Source of the DNA: Thermoleophilia bacterium
Lineage (GTDB): Bacteria > Actinomycetota > Thermoleophilia > UBA2241
Direction: 5' to 3'
NCBI GenBank assembly: GCA_041393415.1
Contig: JAWKKE010000001.1
Span: 558,001-622,000 of the forward strand
Length of the DNA: 64,000 bases
A program made the position numbers and the translations under genes. Below are positions 8,712-16,910 of this stretch, piece by piece. Below the pieces are notes generated by a model that saw nothing but the letters and a program-made list of their open reading frames with translations, did not search any database and was not told where the DNA came from. Within the stretch, counting starts at the first letter, position 1. Every line of letters begins with the position of its first letter.

Positions 8712-9164
8712 TCAGGCCCTTCCCACAACCACGAGCCTCCGCCCACCGTCGGGCGACGGTCTCCACTCGCACCTCACCACGTCGCCGATAGCCACCGGCC
8801 ATCGCTCACCGGCCGGGATCTGCGCGCCCGTACCCTCGACTTCAGGATACGGTCCATCGACCCGACAAGATCCATCTTCGAGGTCCCTGACGCAGACTGC
8901 CCGCCAGACCTCTCCCTCGACACCTAGAAGCCGCAGATACGCGGTCTCCACGGTGACGTAGCCGTCGCCCCAATGATCGCGGTCTACCTCGTAGGGATCC
9001 ACGAAGAAGCCCTGGGGCTGACTCCGAAAACCGGCCTGCGTCGACAGCCTAGCCACTGCAGCATCCGCGTGCGCACGGGATGAGTAGACACCAATGAACT
9101 TCACATCCTCCGACTCGTCGTCCTGGACGTGAACGTGCTGGACTATCCAGACTGTCAACCGCAT
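8712..9164 (-). CDS. DUF7336-like conserved hypothetical protein
   Basis: A 150-residue soluble protein. The N-terminal half carries W-I-V-Q-H-V-H, V-K-F-I-G-V-Y-S-S-R and D-x-Y-E-V-D-x-D-H-W (about 5-65), the pattern of a small domain I associate with DUF7336, common in immunity-like and hypothetical loci. The C-terminal half is a beta-rich extension of unknown type. The ATG at 9164 has a weak AGGTGG site; a GTG at 9176 is an alternative. Function unknown. Confidence 0.65.
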   Translation of the reverse strand: MRLTVWIVQHVHVQDDESEDVKFIGVYSSRAHADAAVARLSTQAGFRSQPQGFFVDPYEVDRDHWGDGYVTVETAYLRLLGVEGEVWRAVCVRDLEDGSCRVDGPYPEVEGTGAQIPAGERWPVAIGDVVRCEWRPSPDGGRRLVVVGRA

Positions 9165-9293
9165 TGGCCAATCCACCTAACGTTGATGCGCACGAGCTAC
9201 GCGTTTCACGATCTCAGAACAGCCGATGAGCGCCCCCGTCGGCCCGATGCTCTTGCTGAACCGCTATTCTCGCTATTCTCCGTGTCGCGCGCA

Positions 9294-9392
9294 TCAAAGA
9301 AGCGCGACCAGATCGCCCAGCAGCTCATCGGCAGCGGCCTCGATGTCGGCGGCGAGCGCTTCTGGGGGCACGGGCTCGGGCACCTCCGCCAT
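9294..9392 (-). CDS. possible 32-residue small protein
   Basis: A short frame starting at an ATG with a strong GGAGG site eight bases upstream encodes a 32-residue acidic, Ala-rich amphipathic helix (M-A-E-V-P-E-P-V ... L-L-G-D-L-V-A-L-L). It lies just downstream of the DUF4386 gene on the same strand. It may be a true small protein or the stub of a decayed gene. The ribosome site is the main support. Confidence 0.35.
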   Translation of the reverse strand: MAEVPEPVPPEALAADIEAAADELLGDLVALL

Positions 9393-9436
9393 CCTAGGAA
9401 CCTCCGAAGGTCGTCATGCCGTGCAGACGGCCGCTC

Positions 9437-10228
9437 TCATCGCGCGCCTCCCACGACGGTCGATGCCGTCGTGTAGGGCAGGTCGGCATGCCGCCCGACG
9501 TGCTTCTTTGCCGTCTCGGACGTGTCGAAGCCCTTCGCTATCAGCCATCCGGCCAGGACCAGCTCCTGCACGAAGATGGGGAACGCGAGCGGGATGTAGC
9601 TGGTGATTCGGTTGCCGCTGAACAAGGAGAGCATGCAGGCCACGGCCAGCGAGAGTGTCGCGACGACACCGAAGGCGGACAGCCAGCGGGGCACAAGTCG
9701 CGCTCGGAGGAACAACAGGTTGTAGAGGAAGCTGCCGACGCAGAAAGCGAACACCCCGAGTAGCGGCGCTGCGTAGGTGCGCAGGCTCATCAGCGCGTCC
9801 CCGATCGCCTGGAGTGAGACACGGTCCGCAGCCCCCGCTGCGGCATACTGCCGGCTCAGCTCGAGCAGTGCCAGCAGACTCATGGCGCCGACGAGGTAGA
9901 AGGTCGCCTCCAGTGCCCTGAACACGACAGCCCCGAGGGCCATCCCCACGTTCGCCCGCTTCAGGACCTGGTACATGGCGACGGCGATACTCGCGCCCGC
10001 GAGTGCGGAGATGAGCTTCGCGAACACGCCCACAGCAGCCAAACCGGGGTGCGCGTGGAGCTGCGTCAAGTAGTCAGAGCCGACGACGGGACGCAGGAGC
10101 GCGTCACCTGCGAACGTCGCGACGTCGGCGACGATGAAGAGCAGGCCGGCAAACAGCGCTGCCCGCCGGCCCATATCCCTCGCATCCAGTCGAACATCAG
10201 TTTCGTGAACATCGTAGTCACGGGACAT
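9437..10228 (-). CDS. DUF4386 family membrane protein
   Basis: A 263-residue integral membrane protein with about six transmembrane helices and the DUF4386 pattern: an early G-R-R-A-A-L-F-A-G helix, a conserved E-A-T-F-Y helix and a late Arg-x-x-P-R-W-L-S loop. Function unknown; the family is often found next to TetR regulators. The ATG at 10228 has an excellent GGAGGAGGAA site. The promoter faces the tetR gene and overlaps its two palindromes, so repression by that TetR is likely. Confidence 0.82.
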   Translation of the reverse strand: MSRDYDVHETDVRLDARDMGRRAALFAGLLFIVADVATFAGDALLRPVVGSDYLTQLHAHPGLAAVGVFAKLISALAGASIAVAMYQVLKRANVGMALGAVVFRALEATFYLVGAMSLLALLELSRQYAAAGAADRVSLQAIGDALMSLRTYAAPLLGVFAFCVGSFLYNLLFLRARLVPRWLSAFGVVATLSLAVACMLSLFSGNRITSYIPLAFPIFVQELVLAGWLIAKGFDTSETAKKHVGRHADLPYTTASTVVGGAR

Positions 10229-10304
10229 CTCTCCGTTCCTCCTCCAGTCTGCCCGTCGTTGCGTCGCTGGACTCGCAAAGCCAGGCGCAATTCGAGCGAT
10301 CTGT

Positions 10305-10319
10305 ACTAACGCTGTTAGT
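10305..10319. promoter_or_regulatory. TetR operator 1 (perfect palindrome)
   Basis: The 15-mer ACTAAC-GCT-GTTAGT is a perfect 6+3+6 inverted repeat in the divergent intergenic region. It is nearest the DUF4386 gene and shares both arms with the second palindrome 35 bp away. Confidence 0.8.
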
Positions 10320-10339
10320 ATTCCCAAGTGTGATACTCT

Positions 10340-10354
10340 ACTAACAGTGTTAGT
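10340..10354. promoter_or_regulatory. TetR operator 2 (perfect palindrome)
   Basis: The 15-mer ACTAAC-AGT-GTTAGT has the same arms as operator 1, with centres 35 bp apart. It ends one base before the only usable tetR start codon, so TetR binding here would also repress tetR itself. Confidence 0.8.
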
Positions 10355-11074
10355 TTGTCAAGGAAGGACCGTAACGCACCTCCAACACCAACGCTCGGAG
10401 GCCACATCAGCGCTCAATCAACGGACGCCGGCCGGCCGCGGGACACGCTCAATCGGGAGCGCGTGCTGAGGGCCGCTATGGATCTCGCGGACGAGAAGGG
10501 CCTCGACGCGCTCACCATGCGCCTGCTCGGCCGAAGGCTCGGGGTCGAGGCGGCGTCGCTATACAACCACGTTGCCGGCAAGGACGACCTCCTCGAGGGC
10601 ATGTCGGATCTCGCGATGTTCGAAATCGACCTTCCTGGCGACGATGTCGGCTGGAAGGAAGCGATGCGTCGCCGTGCGATCTCCGCGCGGGAGACCTTCG
10701 CGCGCCACAGGTGGGCTGCCGCGCTCTACGACTCTCGCGAGCCGAGCAGTCCCAGCCGGCTTGCCTTCGTGGACCGGGCTCTAGGGGCGCTCATGCGCGC
10801 GGGCTTCACCGCCACCGCTGCCGCGTACGCGCTCCTCGTGCTCGACAGCTACCTCTACGGATTCGAGCGGCAGCGACCCGACGTCGCGGCGCAGGGCAAG
10901 GGAGACAGCCCTGAGACGGCTCGGGAGGTCCTAGCGGCCATTCCCGTCGGCGAGTACCCGTTCGCAGCGAGCGTCGCCAAGGAGTACGCAGCGCACCCCT
11001 TCGACGCGGAGGACGCATTCGAGCTCGGACTCGGCATAATCCTCGACGGGTTGGAGCGCACGCTCGAACCGTAG
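10355..11074 (+). CDS. TetR family transcriptional repressor
   Basis: A 239-residue TetR/AcrR regulator. The helix-turn-helix is clear (about 35-80): R-V-L-R-A-A-M-D-L-A-D-E-K-G-L-D-A-L-T-M-R followed by L-G-V-E-A-A-S-L-Y-N-H-V-x-x-K-D-D-L-L. The C-terminal domain resembles the TetR_C class that binds hydrophobic ligands. The first start is a TTG directly after operator 2, so the message may be leaderless; no internal start has a good site. It probably controls itself and DUF4386. It ends in TAG. Confidence 0.88.
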   Translation: MSRKDRNAPPTPTLGGHISAQSTDAGRPRDTLNRERVLRAAMDLADEKGLDALTMRLLGRRLGVEAASLYNHVAGKDDLLEGMSDLAMFEIDLPGDDVGWKEAMRRRAISARETFARHRWAAALYDSREPSSPSRLAFVDRALGALMRAGFTATAAAYALLVLDSYLYGFERQRPDVAAQGKGDSPETAREVLAAIPVGEYPFAASVAKEYAAHPFDAEDAFELGLGIILDGLERTLEP

Positions 11075-11490
11075 CGGGTAGGTGGCCACACTCGTGGCCC
11101 TATGCTCGCCGAGCATTGGGCGACCCGTGAGGACCTACCCGCCATGCTCCAACTCGGCGTCATTCGGCCGCCCGCAGAACCGACTGAGTCTTAGTTCCGG
11201 CCAGCGCCAGAACGCCATGACACCGCTTCGGCGCGATCCATGCGTCCAACGTCTCGCACATAACCTGCGCGGGCCGCGGCTCCAGACTGCTCCAGAAGCC
11301 GTTGGGCTCGCCAGATTGATCTCGTTCCGCGAGAGGTCGACGTCCTGCACCCGCAGGCGCAGGTGGTAGAGAAGAGCAGCGCCGAGAGCGCCCGCGTCTG
11401 CGTGAAGGCGCTCACCCTGCCGTCCACGACGACGTGCGTGAGGAGCCCCCGAGGGGACCGAGTCGAACCGGGCGAACTAGATGATCGCGA
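11075..11490 (+). other. intergenic stretch between tetR and rho
   Basis: About 415 bp without a recognisable gene. A perfect 6-bp inverted repeat with 4-nt loop lies at 11084-11099, ten bases after tetR, but has no T run, so it is at best a weak terminator. The rest shows only short frames in both directions, perhaps decayed coding sequence. Confidence 0.45.
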
Positions 11491-13110
11491 CTAGCGCGAG
11501 TTCTTGCTCAGTGCCGCCAGGAAGTCGGCGTTGGAGTGCGTCTCGCGCACCTTCTTGATGAGCAACTCGATGGCGGCCGAGGGCTCGAGGCTGTGGAGCA
11601 CGCCACGGAGCTTCCAGACCGCCGCCGCCTCGGCCGGATCCATGAGCAGCTCCTCCTTGCGCGTGCCGGTGCCGTCAATGTCGATGGCCGGGAAGATGCG
11701 CTTGTCGGCGAGCTTGCGGTCAAGCCGAATCTCCATGTTGCCGGTACCCTTGAACTCCTCGAAGATGACCTCGTCCATGCGCGAGCCGGTCTCGACGAGC
11801 GCCGTGGCGAGGATCGTGAGGGAGCCGCCCTCCTCGATGTTGCGGGCGGCGCCAAAGAACTTCTTCGGCGGGTACAGCGCCGTGGAGTCGACGCCGCCGG
11901 AGAGGATACGCCCAGAAGCCGGCGTGTTGAGGTTGAAGGCGCGCGCCATACGCGTGATGGAGTCGAGCAGCACTACGACGTCGCGGCCCATCTCGACCAG
12001 ACGCTTCACCCGATCCAGCACCAACTCCGTAACCTGCACGTGGTTCTCGCTCGGCTGATCGAAGGTGCTGGCGACGACGGTGCCTTTGACCGAGCGCTCC
12101 ATGTCGGTGACCTCCTCCGGGCGCTCGTCGACGAGCAGTACGAAGAGATCGACCTCGGGGTTGTTGCGGGCGATCGAGTTGGCGAGCTTCTTGAGAATCG
12201 TCGTCTTGCCGGCCTTCGGCGGCGAGACGATGAGACCGCGCTGACCCTTGCCGATGGGGCAGAGCAGATCCATGATGCGCGCCGCCGTGTCGTGCTCCTC
12301 GGTCTCGAGACGGAGTCGCTCCTCGGGGAAGAGCGGCGTGAGCTTCTCGAAGACAGGGCGCTTGCGCGCCTCATCGGGGTCGAGCTCGTTGACGTTGTCG
12401 ATCTTCAGAAGCGCGTTGTACTTCTCGTTGTCTTTAGGCTCGCGCACGTGACCGTCGATTTCGTCACCGCGGCGCAGCGCGAAGCGACGGATCTGGCTGA
12501 GCGACACGTAGACGTCGTTCTCGCCCTGCGTGAAGCCGTTTGTACGCAGGAAGCCGAAGCCGTCGGGCAGCACGTCGAGGATGCCGTGACAGGGAATGGG
12601 CGGACCCTCGACACGCTCTTGGCGCTGCTCGCCGCCGCGCTGCTTGCCGCGATCACGATCACGACCACGGCGAGAGCGATCGCTCTTGCCGCCCCCCTGC
12701 TGTTGCTGCTGAGGGCGGCCGCCACCATGACTCTGACGGTCGCCGCTCGGTGCCGCCTCTTCGCCGGCGGGCGTAGCGCCGCCGGCCGGCACGACCTCTG
12801 CCGGTGAACTCGGCTCGGTGACTGCCACGGCGGGCGTAGTCACCGAAGGTTCGGCCGCCGGGGCAGCTTCTGGAACAGCGGCAGCCACGTCGACCGGTGC
12901 CGCTGCCGCAGGCGCCTCGGCAGGCGCCTCGGCGGGCGCGGCGCCGTTGCCCGAGGGCGCGCCGGGCGCGCCGGACTTCGCGGACACCTCCGGTGCGTCA
13001 CTGCCCTTCTCCTCCGCCGCAGCGGGCACGGGCGTCTCGGTGACCGTCGAGTTCGACGCATCGGCATCAGGTGCGATCGTGATCTGCTCTGTCTGTTCGT
13101 ACGTTTCCAT
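11491..13110 (-). CDS. rho: transcription termination factor Rho
   Basis: ATP-dependent RNA helicase that ends transcription. The 539-residue protein is about 120 longer than E. coli Rho. Residues 1-125 are Ala/Pro/Glu-rich and disordered, and 126-168 are Gly/Gln/Arg-rich, the N-terminal insertion seen in high-GC actinobacteria that binds RNA. The OB-fold RNA-binding domain follows (170-240: F-G-F-L-R, D-V-Y-V-S), then the RecA-like motor with Walker A in P-P-K-A-G-K-T-T (297-304), the V-L-L-V-D-E-R-P-E-E-V-T-D-M strand and the conserved Q-loop end. ATG at 13110 has a CAGGAG site. The gene ends in TAG. Confidence 0.98.
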   Translation of the reverse strand: METYEQTEQITIAPDADASNSTVTETPVPAAAEEKGSDAPEVSAKSGAPGAPSGNGAAPAEAPAEAPAAAAPVDVAAAVPEAAPAAEPSVTTPAVAVTEPSSPAEVVPAGGATPAGEEAAPSGDRQSHGGGRPQQQQQGGGKSDRSRRGRDRDRGKQRGGEQRQERVEGPPIPCHGILDVLPDGFGFLRTNGFTQGENDVYVSLSQIRRFALRRGDEIDGHVREPKDNEKYNALLKIDNVNELDPDEARKRPVFEKLTPLFPEERLRLETEEHDTAARIMDLLCPIGKGQRGLIVSPPKAGKTTILKKLANSIARNNPEVDLFVLLVDERPEEVTDMERSVKGTVVASTFDQPSENHVQVTELVLDRVKRLVEMGRDVVVLLDSITRMARAFNLNTPASGRILSGGVDSTALYPPKKFFGAARNIEEGGSLTILATALVETGSRMDEVIFEEFKGTGNMEIRLDRKLADKRIFPAIDIDGTGTRKEELLMDPAEAAAVWKLRGVLHSLEPSAAIELLIKKVRETHSNADFLAALSKNSR

Positions 13111-13498
13111 GAGCTCCTGGGACCCCTGACATCGTCCAGGCCATCACCTTGAGTCGTGACAGCAAGAGATGTCGTGTGGATTGAGTGAATGAGGATCGAA
13201 GGCGGAATCGGCTAGGACTCCGTAGCTTCGTAGTATGTCACATGTTGCGTCGCTTTCCCACTGTGTCACCACATGTGAAGAGGGACTCTGCTTTGATGTG
13301 TGCGCCCGTCCGCGCGCCATGGAGCGAGGCTGTGAAGCACCCCAGGAGCTGCGAGCAGGATTCCGGCGAGGTCACTGCGCCGGCCAGCTGATTCAGTATA
13401 TCGGACGTTTGCCCCAGAACAACAGGGGTCAAGCGAGAGAAGGGGCACGCTCGTGCTCTGTCGGGCGATTGATGGCGACCGTCGACCGGCCTCGGTCC
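13111..13498 (-). other. long rho leader and promoter region
   Basis: The 388 bp between the debranching-enzyme stop and rho contain no supportable gene on either strand. The likely content is the rho promoter and an extended 5' leader. Long leaders with autogenous Rho-dependent attenuation are known for rho genes; here that is inference only. Confidence 0.5.
13395..13422 (-). promoter_or_regulatory. candidate rho promoter
   Basis: On the minus strand TTGTTC (13422-13417) and TATACT (13400-13395) are spaced by 16 bases, a plausible housekeeping -35/-10 pair about 285 bp upstream of the rho start. The -35 is weak. Confidence 0.4.
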
Positions 13499-15700
13499 TC
13501 AGTCGACGATGATGATGCGCCCGGGGCCGTGCTTATCGAGCACCGCGAGCGTGGTCTGGCGGCCCTCGCGACGAAAGCGCAGATGCATGGTGGTGTGACC
13601 GACACGCAGATCGCGCAACGTGACCTCGCCGAGCCACGGCGGCAACTCGGGGTTGTGGACGTAGACGATGTTGGCTTCGGCCTGCGCGTAGATGCCGAGC
13701 ATGGACTGCAAAAGGAGGAAGAGCGCACCCGAAGACGCCGCGTCGGGCGCGCACGCCATCGGGAACGTGACAGGACCACCGCTGGACTGACGGGCGAAGC
13801 CGCAGTAGAGCTCGGGCAACCGTGCGTACTCGTGGGCCACGGCCGCCTGCACGAGCTCCCAAGCAAGCGTGTTGGCCTCGGCGGCGAAGCCGTGCTTCTT
13901 CATGCCGAAGGCCGCGATCGCCGTGTCGAACGGCCATACGCTGCCGTTGTAGAAACTGACGGGATTGTAGCCGTGCGCCGAACTGCTCAGGGTGCGCAGC
14001 CCCCAACCGGAGTGCATGTCGGGCTCCATGAGCCGCGCCACGACGGCCGGCACGTGCTCGTCGCTGATGATGCGCGACCAGAGCGCATGACCAATTGTCG
14101 AACAAACGGTGCGTACCTGCCGCTTGTCCCCATCGAGCGCCATCGCGTAGTAGCCCTCTTCGGGCATCCAGAATGCCTCGTTGAAGCGCTGCCGCAGCTG
14201 CGCGGCCTCTTTCGCGAGGCGCTCGGCCTGGTGGACGTCGCCGAGCTGCCCGTAGATCCCGGCGAGGCGACGCTTGGCGTAGTACACATAGCCCTGGGTC
14301 TCGGCGAGCGCGATCGGGCCTTCCGCCGGCGTCCCGTCCTTGTGCAGGATCGCGTCGCCTCTGTCACGCCATCCCTGGTGCGTGAGCCCGGCGCGCGATC
14401 GGCGCTCATACTCGACGAACCCGTCGCCGTCGAAGTCGCCGTCGCGGTCGATCCAATCGAGCGCGGCCGCCACCTCCTCCTGCCGCGCCACAAACCCATC
14501 GAGGTCGCCGCTCCAGAGCGTGAGTTCGCTGACGAGGAGGAGCCAGAGCGGCGTCGTGTCGATCGCGCCGTAGTACGGCGTCTGGGTAATGAGCCCCGCG
14601 CCGGCAAGCTCCCCGCGGCGCAGCTCGTGCATCACCTTGCCCGGCTGCTCTTCGCGAAAGGCACTGTCGCAGCGACCGAGGTGCGCGCCGAGAAAGTCTA
14701 CAGCGGCGCGCGCCCAGCGCAGATCGAGCAGAGGCGCCATTAGGCCGCCGAAGCACATCTCGCGGCCGAACGGCGCCACGAACCACGGCACCCCTGAGAG
14801 CACCACACGCTGCCCTTCGATCTCGGCGCTCAGCGTGCGCAGGTCCTCGCGCCCACGCCGCAAGGCGTTGTTGAGGAGCTCGTTGTCGGTGCCGATGTGG
14901 GTGGCCTCCGAGTCCCAGAGTCGACGCACGGCGCCCACGCGAGTCAGACCCTCGTCGAATCCATCGCCGGAGGTCGCGGCCGGCGCGTTCACGTGCGTCT
15001 CCACTTCGAGCGTGAGGGAGACGTTCTCGCCGGGGGCGAGCCGCAGGCGATAGCGGGCTCGCCCCTCCTGCAGCGATTCGGGTGCGTCGAGGAATCTCAC
15101 CACGGTCTCGCGCGTGACGCCGTCAAGGCCGATCGCTGCATACGTGACACAGCTGCGGTCGACGCGCGCCGGCAGCCGTGTACCGTGCCTGCGACGGCGA
15201 AAACCCCTCACGTCGAAGATGTCAGCGAAATCAGCGTCAACGTGCACGTCGACGAACAGCTCCACCGCAGCGTTGTGGTAGTTGTGGACGTCGACTCGCT
15301 CGCGCAGGCGATCGTCGAGGAAGCGGGTGCAGCGGATGTGAATGGTCGCCTGCGGAAGTGGACGCCCGTCGGCGGTGCGGGACTCGAGATTCGTGAGTTC
15401 GATGGTCGCGGCATAGCCGCTCTCAGCAGTCGACGAGAGGAGCACAGGGTAGCGACCGGCGACGACGAGTTCGAACCGGCTGAGAAAGCGCGTGTCTCGG
15501 TAGTACAGGCCGAGCTCGGAGTTCTCGCCGCCCGGGATGCGACCGACGTCGCTGGTGTAGAGAAAGCGCTCGCCTTCCTTGATCGCCAGATGCGCGTGGC
15601 GGCCGCCGCTCATGACGTACCGTTCGGCGCTGGTCAACGCAACTCGGCCGGCGCCCGCCGGAGAGCCGCCGCCCGCGGCGGCGGTGGGGCGGGCGTCCAT
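13499..15700 (-). CDS. amylo-alpha-1,6-glucosidase-like glycogen debranching enzyme
   Basis: A 733-residue cytoplasmic glycoside hydrolase of the bacterial debranching-enzyme type. The N-terminal beta domain (about 15-235) matches the N-terminal glycogen-debranching domain: S-D-V-G-x-I-P, G-L-Y-Y-R-D-T-R-F-L-S. The (alpha/alpha)6 catalytic domain (about 265-690) carries G-V-P-W-F-V-A-P-F-G-R-E, D-T-T-P-L-W, E-Y-x-R-R-S-x-x-G-L-x-x-Q-G-W and the late N-G-S-V-W-P-x-D. It would trim alpha-1,6 branches of glycogen or related glucans. The ATG at 15700 is five bases after the apgM stop, so the genes are co-transcribed. Confidence 0.88.
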   Translation of the reverse strand: MDARPTAAAGGGSPAGAGRVALTSAERYVMSGGRHAHLAIKEGERFLYTSDVGRIPGGENSELGLYYRDTRFLSRFELVVAGRYPVLLSSTAESGYAATIELTNLESRTADGRPLPQATIHIRCTRFLDDRLRERVDVHNYHNAAVELFVDVHVDADFADIFDVRGFRRRRHGTRLPARVDRSCVTYAAIGLDGVTRETVVRFLDAPESLQEGRARYRLRLAPGENVSLTLEVETHVNAPAATSGDGFDEGLTRVGAVRRLWDSEATHIGTDNELLNNALRRGREDLRTLSAEIEGQRVVLSGVPWFVAPFGREMCFGGLMAPLLDLRWARAAVDFLGAHLGRCDSAFREEQPGKVMHELRRGELAGAGLITQTPYYGAIDTTPLWLLLVSELTLWSGDLDGFVARQEEVAAALDWIDRDGDFDGDGFVEYERRSRAGLTHQGWRDRGDAILHKDGTPAEGPIALAETQGYVYYAKRRLAGIYGQLGDVHQAERLAKEAAQLRQRFNEAFWMPEEGYYAMALDGDKRQVRTVCSTIGHALWSRIISDEHVPAVVARLMEPDMHSGWGLRTLSSSAHGYNPVSFYNGSVWPFDTAIAAFGMKKHGFAAEANTLAWELVQAAVAHEYARLPELYCGFARQSSGGPVTFPMACAPDAASSGALFLLLQSMLGIYAQAEANIVYVHNPELPPWLGEVTLRDLRVGHTTMHLRFRREGRQTTLAVLDKHGPGRIIIVD

Positions 15701-15704
15701 CGCG

Positions 15705-16892
15705 CTACTTGGTCGCCTCAAAGAAGAGGCGCACCAGCTCCCGTCCGCTGCTCATGACGACGCCGGTCGCTTCCGCCCCCGCCTCAGTGTAGCTCGCGCT
15801 GTCGGCGCACTCGCCGGCATTGCCGGACGCAAAGACAAACGGCACCGGCGCGCCGAGATGCGTGCGCGTACGCAGCAACGTGAAGTGATCGGGAACAACC
15901 AGAACACCCGGTCGATGCTGCGATGCCAGAATGGGTCCAAGGACTTCCGCATCGATACGCTCGATCGCCTTGAGCTTCTCCTCCAGGCTCCCCATGTGCC
16001 CCGCTTCGTCCGGAGCCTCGACGTGCACCCAGACGAAGTCGTGACGATCGAGTGCGTCGATCGCCGCCTGCGCCTTGGCGCCGTAGTCGGTGTCGAGTCC
16101 ACCTGTGGCTCCGGGCACGTCCAGCACCTCGAAGCCGGCGTAGCGACCGATGCCGCGTATGAGGTCGACGGCGCCGACGACCGCCCCGCTTAGTCCGTAG
16201 AGATCACTGTAGTGAGGCATACTCGGCGCCGTACCCTCGCCCCAGAACCATGTGCTCGTCTCCGGACGCACCGGCTTGAGCACGTCTTCGCTGCGCCGCC
16301 AGAGATCGGCCAACGTGCGTGCCGCCGACTCGTCGCCTTGGCCGGCGGCGACGCCGGGAAGGTAGTCGGCGACCGGCTGATCGAGAATGTTGTGCGGCGG
16401 AGTGCAGGCAACGACCTCGCCGCCGCGCCACACCAGCAGATTGCGGTAGCTGACGCCGGTGTAGAACTCGAACGCGCCGCCGCCCAGCGCCGCCTCGAGG
16501 GCAGCGATACAGCGGCGACTCTCGTCCGTGCTGATATGACCGGCGGCGTGATCCTTCATGACCCCGTCGACGATGGTGACGAAGTTGCAGCGATAGGAGA
16601 CATCGTGCGGTCCGAGGTCGACGCCGATACTGGCGGCCTCGAGCGGGCTACGCCCGCTGTACACGGCCGCCGGATCGTACCCGAGCACCGCCAAGTTGGC
16701 GACGTCGCTACCGGGCGGCATGCCGTCGGGCACCGTGTGCACAAGCCCCACGGTGCCGCGTCGAGCCATCGCGTCCATGTTGGGTGTGTGGGCGACGGCC
16801 AGCGGCGTGCGTCCGTCGAGCTCGGCGATCGGCTCGTCGGCCATGCCGTCTGGCACCAACAGCACGCGCTTCGGCGTTGCTCTCTCGTCCAT
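15705..16892 (-). CDS. apgM: cofactor-independent phosphoglycerate mutase (ApgM family)
   Basis: Interconverts 3- and 2-phosphoglycerate in glycolysis without 2,3-bisphosphoglycerate. The 395-residue archaeal-type enzyme of the alkaline-phosphatase superfamily shows V-L-L-V-P-D-G-M-A-D (10-19), the N-L-A-V-L-G-Y-D-P and G-R-S-P-L-E-A blocks, the A-P-D-E-A-G-H-M-G metal segment and V-V-P-D-H-F late. The length fits. ATG at 16892 has an AGGGAG site. It lies between pfp and the debranching enzyme in a glycolytic run. It ends in TAG. Confidence 0.93.
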   Translation of the reverse strand: MDERATPKRVLLVPDGMADEPIAELDGRTPLAVAHTPNMDAMARRGTVGLVHTVPDGMPPGSDVANLAVLGYDPAAVYSGRSPLEAASIGVDLGPHDVSYRCNFVTIVDGVMKDHAAGHISTDESRRCIAALEAALGGGAFEFYTGVSYRNLLVWRGGEVVACTPPHNILDQPVADYLPGVAAGQGDESAARTLADLWRRSEDVLKPVRPETSTWFWGEGTAPSMPHYSDLYGLSGAVVGAVDLIRGIGRYAGFEVLDVPGATGGLDTDYGAKAQAAIDALDRHDFVWVHVEAPDEAGHMGSLEEKLKAIERIDAEVLGPILASQHRPGVLVVPDHFTLLRTRTHLGAPVPFVFASGNAGECADSASYTEAGAEATGVVMSSGRELVRLFFEATK

Positions 16893-16910
16893 GTCTCCCT
16901 TTCGTCGCCC

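Noticed and set aside
11084..11099. Terminator after tetR
   Set aside because: A perfect 6-bp inverted repeat but no T run in either direction.
11536..14743. Long open frames on the plus strand opposite rho (11536-12807) and the debranching enzyme (13235-14743)
   Set aside because: They mirror codon bias of the genes on the other strand in a GC-rich genome, have no ribosome site and no family similarity. Same for the frame opposite DUF47/PiT (25402-26433, minus).
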